64,000 nt of DNA from Calocera cornea HHB12733. Its lineage: Eukaryota; Basidiomycota; Dacrymycetes; Dacrymycetales; Dacrymycetaceae. Under the pieces are notes generated by a model that saw nothing but the letters and a program-made list of their open reading frames with translations, made no database searches and had not been told where the DNA came from. Both the position numbers and the translations under genes were made by a program. The stretch covers positions 46,488 to 110,487 of the forward strand of contig KV424004.1 of assembly GCA_001632435.1 (NCBI GenBank), in the 5' to 3' direction. Shown piece by piece: positions 12,089-22,025 of the stretch; position 1 is the first letter of the stretch, and the number at the start of each line of letters is the position of its first letter.

Positions 12089-13219
12089 TTATGTCGGCTT
12101 CGAATGTACCTTCAACGCGATCGCCGTGGCGAGTGCGACACGTCGAAGCAGCACCGTGGTGCTCGGCCTCTGCTCTGGGGAGCGACACCAGCAATCCTGC
12201 ATGACAGCCCACATCGCATCACCCAATCCCCTCTCCACCGCCTTCTCTCCCGGATGAGATGGTTGCTCCCGGTTGTACAGCGCCCAAGGCACCACATAGT
12301 CATTCGCGATATGATGGAATGGTACCCGATCTGAGTAGAGCACATAGGCGACCATCCCGAAGGAGTATACGTCGGATGCAGGTGTGAAAGACTGAATCTG
12401 AGTCTTCCCATATTCCTCGGTAAAAATTAGCTCCGGTGCCATGAATCGCGGGCTGCCTGTATAGCGGTCGAAGTCTATCAAGTGGGCGTCGGGATCGCGG
12501 AGAAAACCGGCCGTCGCGAAGCCGGCGAGACAGGCTTGACCGGTCGGTCGGACGAGGATGTTCCCCTGATGACATCAGCAATGAGTACTTACACGCTCGG
12601 CATAGCGGTTGTAGCTCACCGGTAGGAGGTTACCATGCACTATCGGAGGGTGAAGGGAGTGCATGTATGCCAAGGCTTGCGCAACGTCAAGGACCTGCAG
12701 ACTCAATCAATTTCCCTCATGTTTACACTCGTGAATCAACTTACCAGCGGTGCACGTTTAGCATTGGGGTACATTTGCAGATACTCTCTTACATTCCCGA
12801 ACTCCATCCAAGGAGATACCAGGGCGAGATCATCGGGCGCGCGTTCGCAGACCCCGTAGAACTCGAGTATATTTGGATGTCTCATTTGCACCCATGTTGT
12901 CAGCTCGTTCACTAGACGCTCCACCTGTATGGTCAGCACCCCAGTCGAAGCATAAGACATGTCGGCGTACTTTGTTTCGCTCCTTCTTGGCCTCCACATA
13001 TGAGAAGAAACGCGCCATAGTTTTGAGTGCAACTGGTTTACCACTGGCAAGCAGCGATGCTCTCCATATGTCTCCGTGCACTCCAGAGGCGACCGGACGT
13101 TCAGAGATGTTGATGATGACCGGGTTCAGAGTCGGGTTTGCTGGTCGAACTGAATCGTAGGTAGCACCCATGCTGAATGAAGTAGGCTGAAGAGAGCCAT
13201 CGTGGGCACGGGAGGTCAT
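12089..13219 (-). CDS. K5, kinase-fold protein with degraded catalytic motifs (pseudokinase)
   Basis: Start ATG at 13219 (MTSRAHDGSL), stop at 12089. Order of motifs: glycine loop GVHGDIW, lysine in VALKTM, hinge SPWMEFG, catalytic loop HGN, AGF in place of DFG (ACLAGFATAGF), MAPELIF, and F-helix SDVYSFGM. It is the closest relative of K2. The shared HGN/AGF changes imply the loss happened before duplication. Introns interrupt the gene near the beta-3 strand, before the hinge and after the catalytic loop, as in K2 and K3. Confidence 0.72.
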
Positions 13220-13914
13220 TGTGTGACTGCCAGAGATGAGTGGGGTTAGTAGAGATTCGAACGTTGCGCGTCCGTCGGCGTATGCTGTGCACCCTTTCGT
13301 GGTGCGACACCGCCTCTCATGACCTCATTGCAACGGGCGGCGCTGCCAGTTACTGTGCTGTACTTACGTTCAACGTTGGTGTTCGGCCTCCGAATTCGAT
13401 GATGTTAGTCGAACTCTGCCTTTGTTGACTACCTTATTCGAGAGTTTCTACTTATGCTCCTACGATCCATTGAATTGGGTACTGCAAACGTGCACGGCTC
13501 GAGGGAGGACGATAATATCGATATTGACACGAATCAGAGTTTGCAATCGGTATTATAGTGATCACAACTGCATCCTCGGCGAGCTACCCATGGCTGCCTC
13601 CCGTCCATCATATTTCCCGCTTCGCCATCTCTGTAACTCTCTGTACGAGCTCCATTGTAACTGGCCTCTCCGCTTGTGTCTTCTTCCAACAATCCTGAGC
13701 GAGGCTCCACATTTCATCGACCAATCGACCCGAAGTCACTTCATCTTCCGGTCGAGGCGGTAGGTCGTGGGCCATGACTGCAACTAGTACTCGGTACAAG
13801 TTCGCAATATGGTAATATGGCACCTTGCCCGTATACAGCTCGAAGATCACCATTCCGAATGCAAATGTATCCACGGCCGGCGTAAACGCGGATATGTAGG
13901 TCAGCCCGTGCTCT

Positions 13915-13917
13915 GCG
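13915..13917. repeat. 3-bp target site duplication GCG of element B (left copy)
   Basis: GCG at 13915-13917 and 23453-23455 flank element B. Collapsing the two copies rebuilds the kinase frame. A 3-bp duplication is the CACTA norm. Confidence 0.75.
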
Positions 13918-14284
13918 CCACTGCGCCCTTAGAAGGTAATGATATTCAGTATGCGATTCAGCACCTTTAGCTGAGCGAAATAAGCACCCATTGTGCTGAA
14001 GATCAGCGATACTGTTGATCTAACAGTAGATAAGCTAGGGAGACATTTTCACTGTAGTTCAATAGCATAGTGAAGAATTCAGTACCCTATGCGCGCGCCG
14101 CCTTCTTGCAGGTTGTAGGGGGATCTCGTGTGGATATAAGTGCAGGTTTGTAATGGAATGAATTCGGAGGTTAACTATGGATTCACAATACATGCTTAAG
14201 CGCGGAAATTGCAGCAACTCATAGAGTGAAATGGATGTGAGTTTGAAGGCATGATGTTTCCGCAGGCATACCCAGGGAAAACCA

Positions 14285-15328
14285 CTACTCCATCTCCTCA
14301 TCCTCATCCAACAAAAGCTCGTCATTGGCCTGCTCCTCCAGGCCGTCCTCGTCCTCGTCCTCGTCCTCGTCCCGCTCCTGCCCCTGCTCCTGCCCCTGCT
14401 CCTGCCCCTGCTGCTCCTGCCCCTCGTCCGTGCTCTGCTCGCCATCCAGGTCTATGTCGATGACGTTGGTACTGTGAATCTTCGCTCTCTTCTTTGCATG
14501 TGCGCGCTTGTTCCTCATGTAGATCTTGATGAAGTCGGACGTCGCCCAATCGTCCTGGTAGCGGCCAAGAACGGGTGCTCTCTGTCGAGCCTAGCATGCA
14601 GTCAGCAACAGAAGGTGAAATGGCAAAGCGAAATGGGCGCACTAGATCATATATCTTTGCCAGCTTGCCGGCGGGTTGGAGACGAAAATCCACATTGCAG
14701 TCGAGCTGCGCCATAAGGCAGAGATCGCGAACGGTGCGCTGACAAAGTATGAGCTGGTGCTGAAGTCGTTCTGTAACAACTCACCGAAAGGTTGTTATAC
14801 TCGACCTTCATGTTTGTCATCTTCATTGCGGCCTGCAGACTGTATCCTCCGCTCTTGGGGTTACCGACGCTCCCAGCAGGACGGGGTATGACCACCTTCT
14901 TCTTTTCGGCCTTCTTCCGCTCCGCGTTTGCCTTCTTCCATTGCTGAACCTCATCTGGAAGACGGTGGTCAGCAGTGTAACGCAATTGTGCAAAGCGACT
15001 TACCTCGGAAAGCCTTCATCTGCCCTTCCAGCGCTTGGTTCTCCTTCAACAGCTTGGCATTCTCGACAGCCATGTCCTGCAGCTGGGCCGCTTTGGTTGC
15101 GGGCTTCTTGATGACCTTGTCGAGGTCTTCAGCATTATTCTCCTTGCTGGCGCGTGCAGAAGGGTTTCGAGGTCGTGTCGTTTTGCCGCCAGCTGCATCC
15201 ACGACAGTAGCAGTCTTCGTCACAGTCTTCGCAGTAGTAGTTGCTGCAGCACCTTTTGCAGTAGACTTCGTAGTAGACTTAGACGTAGGAGCAAGTGAGG
15301 CAAGAGGAGTGCGGCGGGTGGGAGGCAT
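14285..15328 (-). CDS. Accessory protein 1 of element B: basic/coiled-coil protein with acidic tail
   Basis: ATG 15328, stop 14285. Four exons, with introns of 49, 46 and 52 nt, give 897 coding nt (298 residues). Ser/Thr/Ala/Lys-rich N-terminus (residues 1-70) is followed by a probable coiled coil (AQLQDMAVENAKLLKENQ), a lysine-rich stretch (KKANAERKKAEKKK), a conserved-looking middle (GGYSLQAAMKMT and YQDDWATSDFIKIYMRNK), and a C-terminal tail of QEQG and DED repeats encoded by 14338-14425. It is divergently transcribed from the transposase with a shared spacer of about 350 bp. The third intron carries the element word. A DNA-binding or adaptor role is possible but unproven; I do not recognise a named family. 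Confidence 0.7.
14338..14425. repeat. Low-complexity coding repeat (Gln/Gly/Glu then Asp/Glu)
   Basis: Tandem hexamers in the last exon of the B1 gene encode repeated QEQG units and then an Asp-Glu run. This is an in-frame simple repeat, not an independent element. Confidence 0.85.
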
Positions 15329-15675
15329 TGGTGAACAACCGAGAGTGGGAATACGGGTCAGAGTAGAGGTCGGCGAGACTGGGATGGGGAAAGTTGTGCA
15401 ACCGCCAGACGCTAAGTTACATATAATCCACTGCATCTCCATTTTTTTTTCAGTTGCCAGGCGTTTGAGGTTTTGATTAAGCGGAGTGGGTAGAGTTTGC
15501 AGATGAGGGTGAGATCGGTGGGAATGAGCTTTTATTGGTTACCGCGCGTGCGAAGTATCAACAGAACCAAAATCGCGGGTCTTCTTTAGCACGTGATACA
15601 GGTCGCGACCGCTTAAGGACTTAGCCATTTCCACGTTGCTCTTCTTGCACAACGCACTAATCTTACTCTTCGACA
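15329..15675. promoter_or_regulatory. Divergent spacer between B1 and the element-B transposase
   Basis: About 350 bp lies between the two start codons, so it must hold both promoters. I see no clear TATA box. It contains no perfect word copy; the nearest are inside the transposase at about 15838 and 15931. Confidence 0.4.
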
Positions 15676-18564
15676 ATGCCTCGGGAGCCACCCACCCTAT
15701 GCCGCTGCGGTTGTGGCAAACTCCTGGGCTCCACACAGCAGTATAGGCATTTTCAAATGCAACTGGCAACAGCTCTCTTCGACCCTGCTCCAGCGATCAT
15801 GAACTCCCGCAGCCGGAAGCGCCGAAAAACTGGCCCAAGCGAAATGGGAGCCGATCAGCCTCCTCTCTCACCACCGGCAATTGAGCTGGCAGACGAGCCA
15901 GACCTTGCCACTGTCAACATGGATATGGCACCCATTTCGCTCTCACACAGCCTCGATCTCCCATCACCTGGCACGTCCGGCGCTCCAGAATCCCTGAAGA
16001 GATTCTCCAGAGTTTTTGATCAGCAAGTCTTGCAGAGCGATGGCTCAGCAGATGAAGACTACTCTGATGGAGCAGAGGATTCCCCCTTGAGCGATCTCTC
16101 TGGGGCCGAGGATGATACAGAAGACGTCTCAGCAGCAGATCGCCTTTTGGACGACTTCGATAGACAAGCTCGAATTGCAGCTATGGGCATGACCCCCTCC
16201 CCGATCGATCGCTTACGCCTGCAAGCATTCCATCACAAGGTCTCCTCCAACCTATCCCTTGCTCAGTACAATCAAATGCGCGATTCGTACATTGATTTCG
16301 ACCTTCCTACCCTGGCCGATTTGACAGCACGGATGGCGTTCCTGTCTGGACTTCAGCCTATGATGTATGATTGCTGCATGAACTCCTGCCTCAGCTACAC
16401 CGGTGCGCTTGCATCATATACGTGCTGCACATACTGTGGAGAAGAACGGTTTCATTCCAATGGCAAGCCTCGACGCCAGTGGGCCTACATTCCTCTCATA
16501 CCCCGACTGGTCGCCCAATACGCCAACACCGAGCGGGCAAAGCTCCTTGGTTCATACCGAGCGAATTGGGAGCCACGCGAAGGAGCGATCGACGATCTTT
16601 ACGACGGCCTCCTTTACAAGGAGCTCTGCACACGGCGTGTTACCCTCAATGGAGTGACGTACTCCCATCGATACTTTGACGAGCCCCGCGATATTGCTCT
16701 TGGCCTGTCGTTCGATGGCTTTGCTCCATTCAAGAAGCGCCGATACACAGCCTGGCCAACAGTACTGTTCAACTTTGCCCTCCCTCCCCAGGAACGCGTA
16801 CACCTCGACAATCTTCTTTGTGTTGGAACGATTCCAGGTCCCAAGCAGATGAAGGACTCGGATTCCTTCCACTTTCCTCTGGTCCAGGAGCTTGTACAGC
16901 TTGCAGAAGGAGTGCGCTGCGTTGATGCTTACAAGGACGAAGTGTTCACCCTGCGAGCATATCTCCTCCTTCTCTTTGGAGATATGCCGGCCGTTGCAAA
17001 GTTGATGAACATGAAAGGGACAAACGCCGTCAAACCTTGTCGAATGTGCGAAATCGTCGCCATATCGGGCCCAGAGAGTCACACTCTCTATGTGCCTCTG
17101 GATCGTAGTCAGTTTACCGAATTGCCTCCTGGCACACCCACACGATATGATCCCCTCCGGCTCCCAATTCGCTCGCACCAATCCATCCTCAAAGCGGCCC
17201 GATCGGTTGGGTTGGCAACCACAAATGCCGAAGCCGAACGACTTGCTCGCAACACCGGAGTGAAGGGTTCCAGCATTTGGCAAAAGCTTGACAGCGTTCA
17301 ATGGCCATGGGCTTTTCCGCTGGACTTCATGCACTTGGTATTCGAAAATGTGGTTCCTCTTCTTCTGGATCTCTGGACTGGGCAGTCTAAGCATGGAAGC
17401 GAAGACGATGATCCCTACATCTTGCCCAAGACTGTGATCTCTGCGATCTCTGAGGCCGTTGTGGCAAGCGGGGACACGCTACCCGCCGTATTTGGCCGAC
17501 GTGTTCCACATCCACTCGACAAGCGATATGAGTACACCGCCGAGGCTTGGATGATCTGGACACAGTACATTGCGCCAACTGTCTTATTCAACCGCTTTCA
17601 GCACGACACTTACTATCGGCACTTCATTCGATTTACAAGACTTGTCAACGGCTGTCTTGCCTTTTCATATGAGGCCGACTTTGTGGACGAGCTTCGACAA
17701 GAAATGGCAACATGGGTCATGGAATATGAGCGCCTATACTACCGAGGATCTCCAACACGAGTGGGCTTATGCCCGTCTACAATCCACAGTCTTCTGCATC
17801 TTGCCGATTGTATCGAGCAAGCAGGTCCAGTATGGGTGTATTGGGCGTTTGCAATGGAACGATATTGTGGCCTTCTGCAGCGTGCAGTCACTGGCCACAA
17901 CAACCCGTACCCTTCTATCGATCGCCGTACTGTGGAAATTGCACAGCTCCAGCAGCTTAAGCTGCTTCTCGATATGCCAGAACTTGGGCGCCAGAGTCGT
18001 TCCACGTCAACGAGCGAAATGGGAGCCCAGTTCGACTTCTACCCCAATTACCGCCTGCTTCCTCCTCAATCGACCATGAAGCTTTCCGGACAGCTGCGGA
18101 CCAAAGTCATTGACCACCTTGTTGAACACCACAAAATGACACGGGAGCAAGCTCGGGACTGCCTTCCAACACAGCTTCAGCAATGGGGCAAGGTCCGGCT
18201 TCTGGATGGCAGTGGTACAGTCCATGCGATTCTAGGCTTGAGAACGCCAAGCACACGAGACATGTCATTCATGCGCTATCGAGCATACGGGGCGGCTCAA
18301 GAAGAAAGATACGGACAGCTCCAGCATATTCTGGGGATCCCAATTCGCTCAGAGGAACCCGTTATCTTGGCTATTATTCGCCGCTGTCAGCCATTGCCCA
18401 GCTACTCGCTTGATCGCATTGCGTACGACACACTTGGAGCGCTGCAAGTGGTTGGTCTCGATCGGCTCGACTGCGTTGTGGGCCGCGTGCAAGACAGCCG
18501 CGGGCGTTGGACAATCATTGAGCGTGCTGAGAGTATACGGATAGGCGACGTACAGGAAGAATGA
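15676..18564 (+). CDS. tnp2-family transposase of element B (intact, single exon)
   Basis: An uninterrupted 962-residue frame begins MPREPPTLC. Features in order: an N-terminal Cys cluster (CRCGCGKLL) with a following His, typical of tnp2 proteins; a Ser/Asp/Glu-rich linker (about residues 75-155); a central domain with SFDGFAPFKKRRYTAW and GTIPGPKQMKD; a Cys motif CRMCE; and PLDFMHLVFENV in the C-terminal half. Length and motif order fit CACTA-type transposases of basidiomycetes. Copies of the element word are translated in frame: SEMGA occurs twice (near residues 54 and 780) and NWEP once. No lesions were found, so the element is potentially autonomous. Confidence 0.85.
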   Translation: MPREPPTLCRCGCGKLLGSTQQYRHFQMQLATALFDPAPAIMNSRSRKRRKTGPSEMGADQPPLSPPAIELADEPDLATVNMDMAPISLSHSLDLPSPGTSGAPESLKRFSRVFDQQVLQSDGSADEDYSDGAEDSPLSDLSGAEDDTEDVSAADRLLDDFDRQARIAAMGMTPSPIDRLRLQAFHHKVSSNLSLAQYNQMRDSYIDFDLPTLADLTARMAFLSGLQPMMYDCCMNSCLSYTGALASYTCCTYCGEERFHSNGKPRRQWAYIPLIPRLVAQYANTERAKLLGSYRANWEPREGAIDDLYDGLLYKELCTRRVTLNGVTYSHRYFDEPRDIALGLSFDGFAPFKKRRYTAWPTVLFNFALPPQERVHLDNLLCVGTIPGPKQMKDSDSFHFPLVQELVQLAEGVRCVDAYKDEVFTLRAYLLLLFGDMPAVAKLMNMKGTNAVKPCRMCEIVAISGPESHTLYVPLDRSQFTELPPGTPTRYDPLRLPIRSHQSILKAARSVGLATTNAEAERLARNTGVKGSSIWQKLDSVQWPWAFPLDFMHLVFENVVPLLLDLWTGQSKHGSEDDDPYILPKTVISAISEAVVASGDTLPAVFGRRVPHPLDKRYEYTAEAWMIWTQYIAPTVLFNRFQHDTYYRHFIRFTRLVNGCLAFSYEADFVDELRQEMATWVMEYERLYYRGSPTRVGLCPSTIHSLLHLADCIEQAGPVWVYWAFAMERYCGLLQRAVTGHNNPYPSIDRRTVEIAQLQQLKLLLDMPELGRQSRSTSTSEMGAQFDFYPNYRLLPPQSTMKLSGQLRTKVIDHLVEHHKMTREQARDCLPTQLQQWGKVRLLDGSGTVHAILGLRTPSTRDMSFMRYRAYGAAQEERYGQLQHILGIPIRSEEPVILAIIRRCQPLPSYSLDRIAYDTLGALQVVGLDRLDCVVGRVQDSRGRWTIIERAESIRIGDVQEE

Positions 18565-18802
18565 AATGGGTTCCAGTTGTATCCTGTCCGCCGCCGCAGA
18601 TAGGGAGATCGTTCTCTGCAACAATCAACCAGATCCCATCAAGTCATGTGCACGACATAAGAGATCAATGGCATCAGTCAATGGATGCACATCTGCTACT
18701 CAGGAGCAAAATAAGGACCAACAGCATTCATTCTTGACAAGCATGGTACAGAAAGACTAAGTACCAGTGGAGAAGCTGCACACAAACGGTCAACCTACGT
18801 CA

Positions 18803-21800
18803 TCACCCTAAGGTGGCCCGAGCGCCCTTCCCGCCCTTCCCGCCTTGCTTAGCCTCCTTCGCAGCCGCCTTTCCAGCCCTTTTGAGGCGCTCGTTTTCCT
18901 TTGCCATTTGCAGGAGCGGCTTGAAATCGCGCTGAGGACCGCCACCAGTGAGGTGGAGCTGTACAGCCAGCTTGGAGGGAAGCTTCTCCTCCTCGCACTC
19001 GATAATGGTGTTGCCTGGACCTTTGAAGAAGAAGCGGTGCATGAGTGGGACAACGAGGGCGTTCGCCTTGTTCTCCACACCGCGTTTGCCATCCCAGTAC
19101 GGAACCGGCACTGCATTGCGCGTTAGAATGGTGCAAGCGCACGGGGAATGAAATGGGCACCATTCTTCCAGTCTTCGTTCGCATGCAAGCACAGCCCGCC
19201 AATGTTCTTCTTCTGGCAATGGGAGCACCGGCTGGAGATTGCACGACCGCACACAGGCTCGCCTGACTTGCGGCAGCGGTCACAGCGGCAAGGACCCATC
19301 GCATACTAGGACGATATCAGAGAACGAAATGGGCACCAACCACTTGGACTCACCATGATCTGTGCGCCAGGCTGCGCCTCCTCGATTTCGCCGCCCTCAA
19401 TAAGCCACATGCCCAGCTTACAGAGGTCTGCCCAAGTGGGCTCGCCGTCTTCTTCGTCAAGGTTGAACACGGGGACATCGCCAGACTCGACCGATGGGCA
19501 GCGCAGAGACTCGGGGTTCACATCAGGCACTTGCACTTGTTTGCTGTCTCGAACGCGGAAGGTGTGTCTGATACGGTCGAGATCCACCATATCGCCGCCC
19601 TCAAGGGGATACACGCGCCTGGCCTCGTGCCGGTGAATACGTCGCTCCAGGAAGGGTTCCGTGGGATAGTTGGTGCCAGCACCAATCAGCTCACTACGAG
19701 TACGAGGGATACGATCCTGCCTGCGAAAGATGGTTTCTCCAACTTGAACGCGAATACGATCAACAACAGCAGTGGGGATGAGGCTGAGATCGATGGGCCA
19801 GTAGTCGATGTTGGCAGCGATATGCCAGTTGAGCGTGTGTTGAATGATTGGGACCTGCCAGCGCATGTACTCCACAGTTGGCATCGATTTCGCCCAGTAA
19901 CGATGAACGATTGCTGGAGTCTGTCCGAAGATGAGCAGATGGCTTCCGGCACAGGGGACGAACTTACCAAGTTGGAGTCAACGTTCAGTAACCACAACAG
20001 CAGCTTTCCGATATCACGAGTCCAGATGGCCGGTTTGCCAGTGCTGATTGGCTTGAACGCGTAATGCATTGCGTAACTGGAGTAGTAGTCCATGTTGTTG
20101 CAGTTGACCTCCTCATCGCGATGTTCTCCAGGCTGCAGAGGGGGGGTGACGTACTCGTCAGGATCTTCCATGGTCTCGATTTCGTCCTGCGCATCGTCCT
20201 CAGGTTCTCCGCCCTCCTCCTCTATCTGCCGCCTCCTGTGCGCGTTGACGTTCTTCCTGATGAAGCGCTTGGCTGCTGCTTCGATATCAGCTCGGTGCTG
20301 AGCGATTTCGGCACCATGCTGGACAAGCTGTCGGGCGCGTAGGACATATGGATTCGTCTCCGGGTCAAGGAATTCGTCGAAGTTGATGGCTCTCAATTCG
20401 TTCAGATGGTGATGGATGAGGCGGGCGCGCTCAGGGAATGGGTCGTGCAGATGTTGTACACCGCAACCTGCAAGGATTGTGCGAGACCACAGCAGATAAC
20501 ATCCTTCTGCAAGGATAGGTCCTCGCATCTCCGGCCAGTCTGGCAGCTCGTTGTCGATGATCATGCGCAAGAGCTCATTCTGTGGACTGGTCAGCCTGGA
20601 GCCATGGGTTCCCAATTCGTTCAACGCACCAGCCAGTCGCCGCGCTTCGTGTAGTTGCGGCGTAGGACAGTCGGGGTCTGCTCATGCAAGGACCAGACGC
20701 GGTTGCGAAAGAGCTCGTCGATCAGCTTTTGCGGGGTATCACAGAGTCGCACGCGGTCGGCAATGTCCCTGCAGGAATGTTCGGCTTCCTGCTGCGCTTC
20801 GTACAGGTCGATGTCTTCAACTTGCTCAGGAGGGTTTCGGGGACCACGGACAGCAAACTTTCTCTTCGATTTCGTGTTCCAAGCGTCACCCAGCCTCTTG
20901 ACAGCTACCAGGAGGAGCTCGAAGCTCGCCAGATGCACACGCATCTCCTCGTCGGACCACGACATCAACGCATTCTATGCAGCGATCAGTAAAGCGAAAT
21001 GGGAACCGTGGAGAGTGGGGGCGCACCGTGATGTCCTCTGCCCTCTCCATCCACTTTTGGATATCCTCATCCGGGACCTTGTTGTGGACATACTTCAGCT
21101 TATCGGGCGCGCTTGCAAGCAAGTCGATCAGCGCCTCCATTCGATCGTTCAGGTCGTGGTTGTATGGTTGGTGGTTGGCTGCGCCAGGCGGAGCCTGGGC
21201 AGAGTTCGGAGGAGAGACTCGGGAGCGCGGCGGGCTGGGGTGCTCATTTCGCTCGCCTGGAGCGGGGGTCGTATTATCGGGCGGAGCAGGAGATGGAGCA
21301 GGAGATGGAGCAGGAGAAGCAGCAGGAGAAGCAGCAGACGGAGACGCAGTAACTGGAAAGCGACCTGAAGGCCGAGGAAGAAGATGAGGCGGCGTATCAG
21401 AGACATGAGAGACTGAGGAGGGAGCAAGCGAGACTGGACGACCTTCTTCGTCCAAGTTGGCGATATCAGAAGGCACATTGCTGGACGGTGTACCTTCCAG
21501 CTGGAAGTCGAACTCGATCTCGGGTAGAACGACTGGTTCAGATCGGCGTCGGCGTCGGGTGCGGGTGGGTTCTTCTGATGCGCCGCCCACTCCATATTCA
21601 ATAAGCTGGTCGAGGGCATACTGGGCCTCTGCATCGTCTTCTTCATGGATGTTGGGAGGTGCAGGAGCGCGCGCCATTGCCTGGGCGTTCGCCTCCTCGC
21701 GAGACATCACTCGTTGTTCGCCGTCGCTGCGAGCAAGCAGTTGGCGTAGGCGAGACTGAGCCTGAGGAGTATCGTCGTCGCTGGATGGCTCCATCGCCCT

Positions 21801-22025
21801 TGCTCCTGCCATGAAGATGCGAGAGCGAGGAGATGGTGCCTCGGGAACGGGTTCATCGTGGTCGGTGTCAGAGGCGAAGAGGGGGTCGGGATCGGGGTCG
21901 GGAGGGGGCAGGGCAGGCCCACCAAGACCCATTGCACGAGAGATCGCGGCTTGGCGCAGGCGCTGCTGGCGCTCCTCTTCCCTCGCCCGCAGCATGGGGT
22001 CCAACGGGCGCGGGCGCGGTCCCAT
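18803..22025 (-). CDS. Accessory protein 2 of element B: large protein with Cys cluster, unknown function
   Basis: ATG 22025, stop 18803. Six exons, with introns of 52, 50, 47, 48 and 50 nt, leave 2976 nt (991 residues), exactly in frame. The N-terminal 330 residues are Arg/Asp/Pro-rich and disordered, with a Ser-Pro-Ala repeat (SPAPSPAPSPAP). The middle is helical, with segments such as ELLRMIIDNELPDWPEM. Near residue 850 lies a Cys cluster, CRCDRCRKSGEPVC followed by CSHCQKK, that could bind zinc. The C-terminus is basic (KAAAKEAKQGGKGGKG). Four of the five introns contain the element word, in either orientation. It is convergent with the transposase. By position it could be the word-binding partner, which is inference only. 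Confidence 0.65.

Noticed and set aside
14338..14425. Short direct repeats that could suggest a CRISPR or satellite
   Set aside because: They are in-frame hexamers encoding a low-complexity protein tail, with no spacers.
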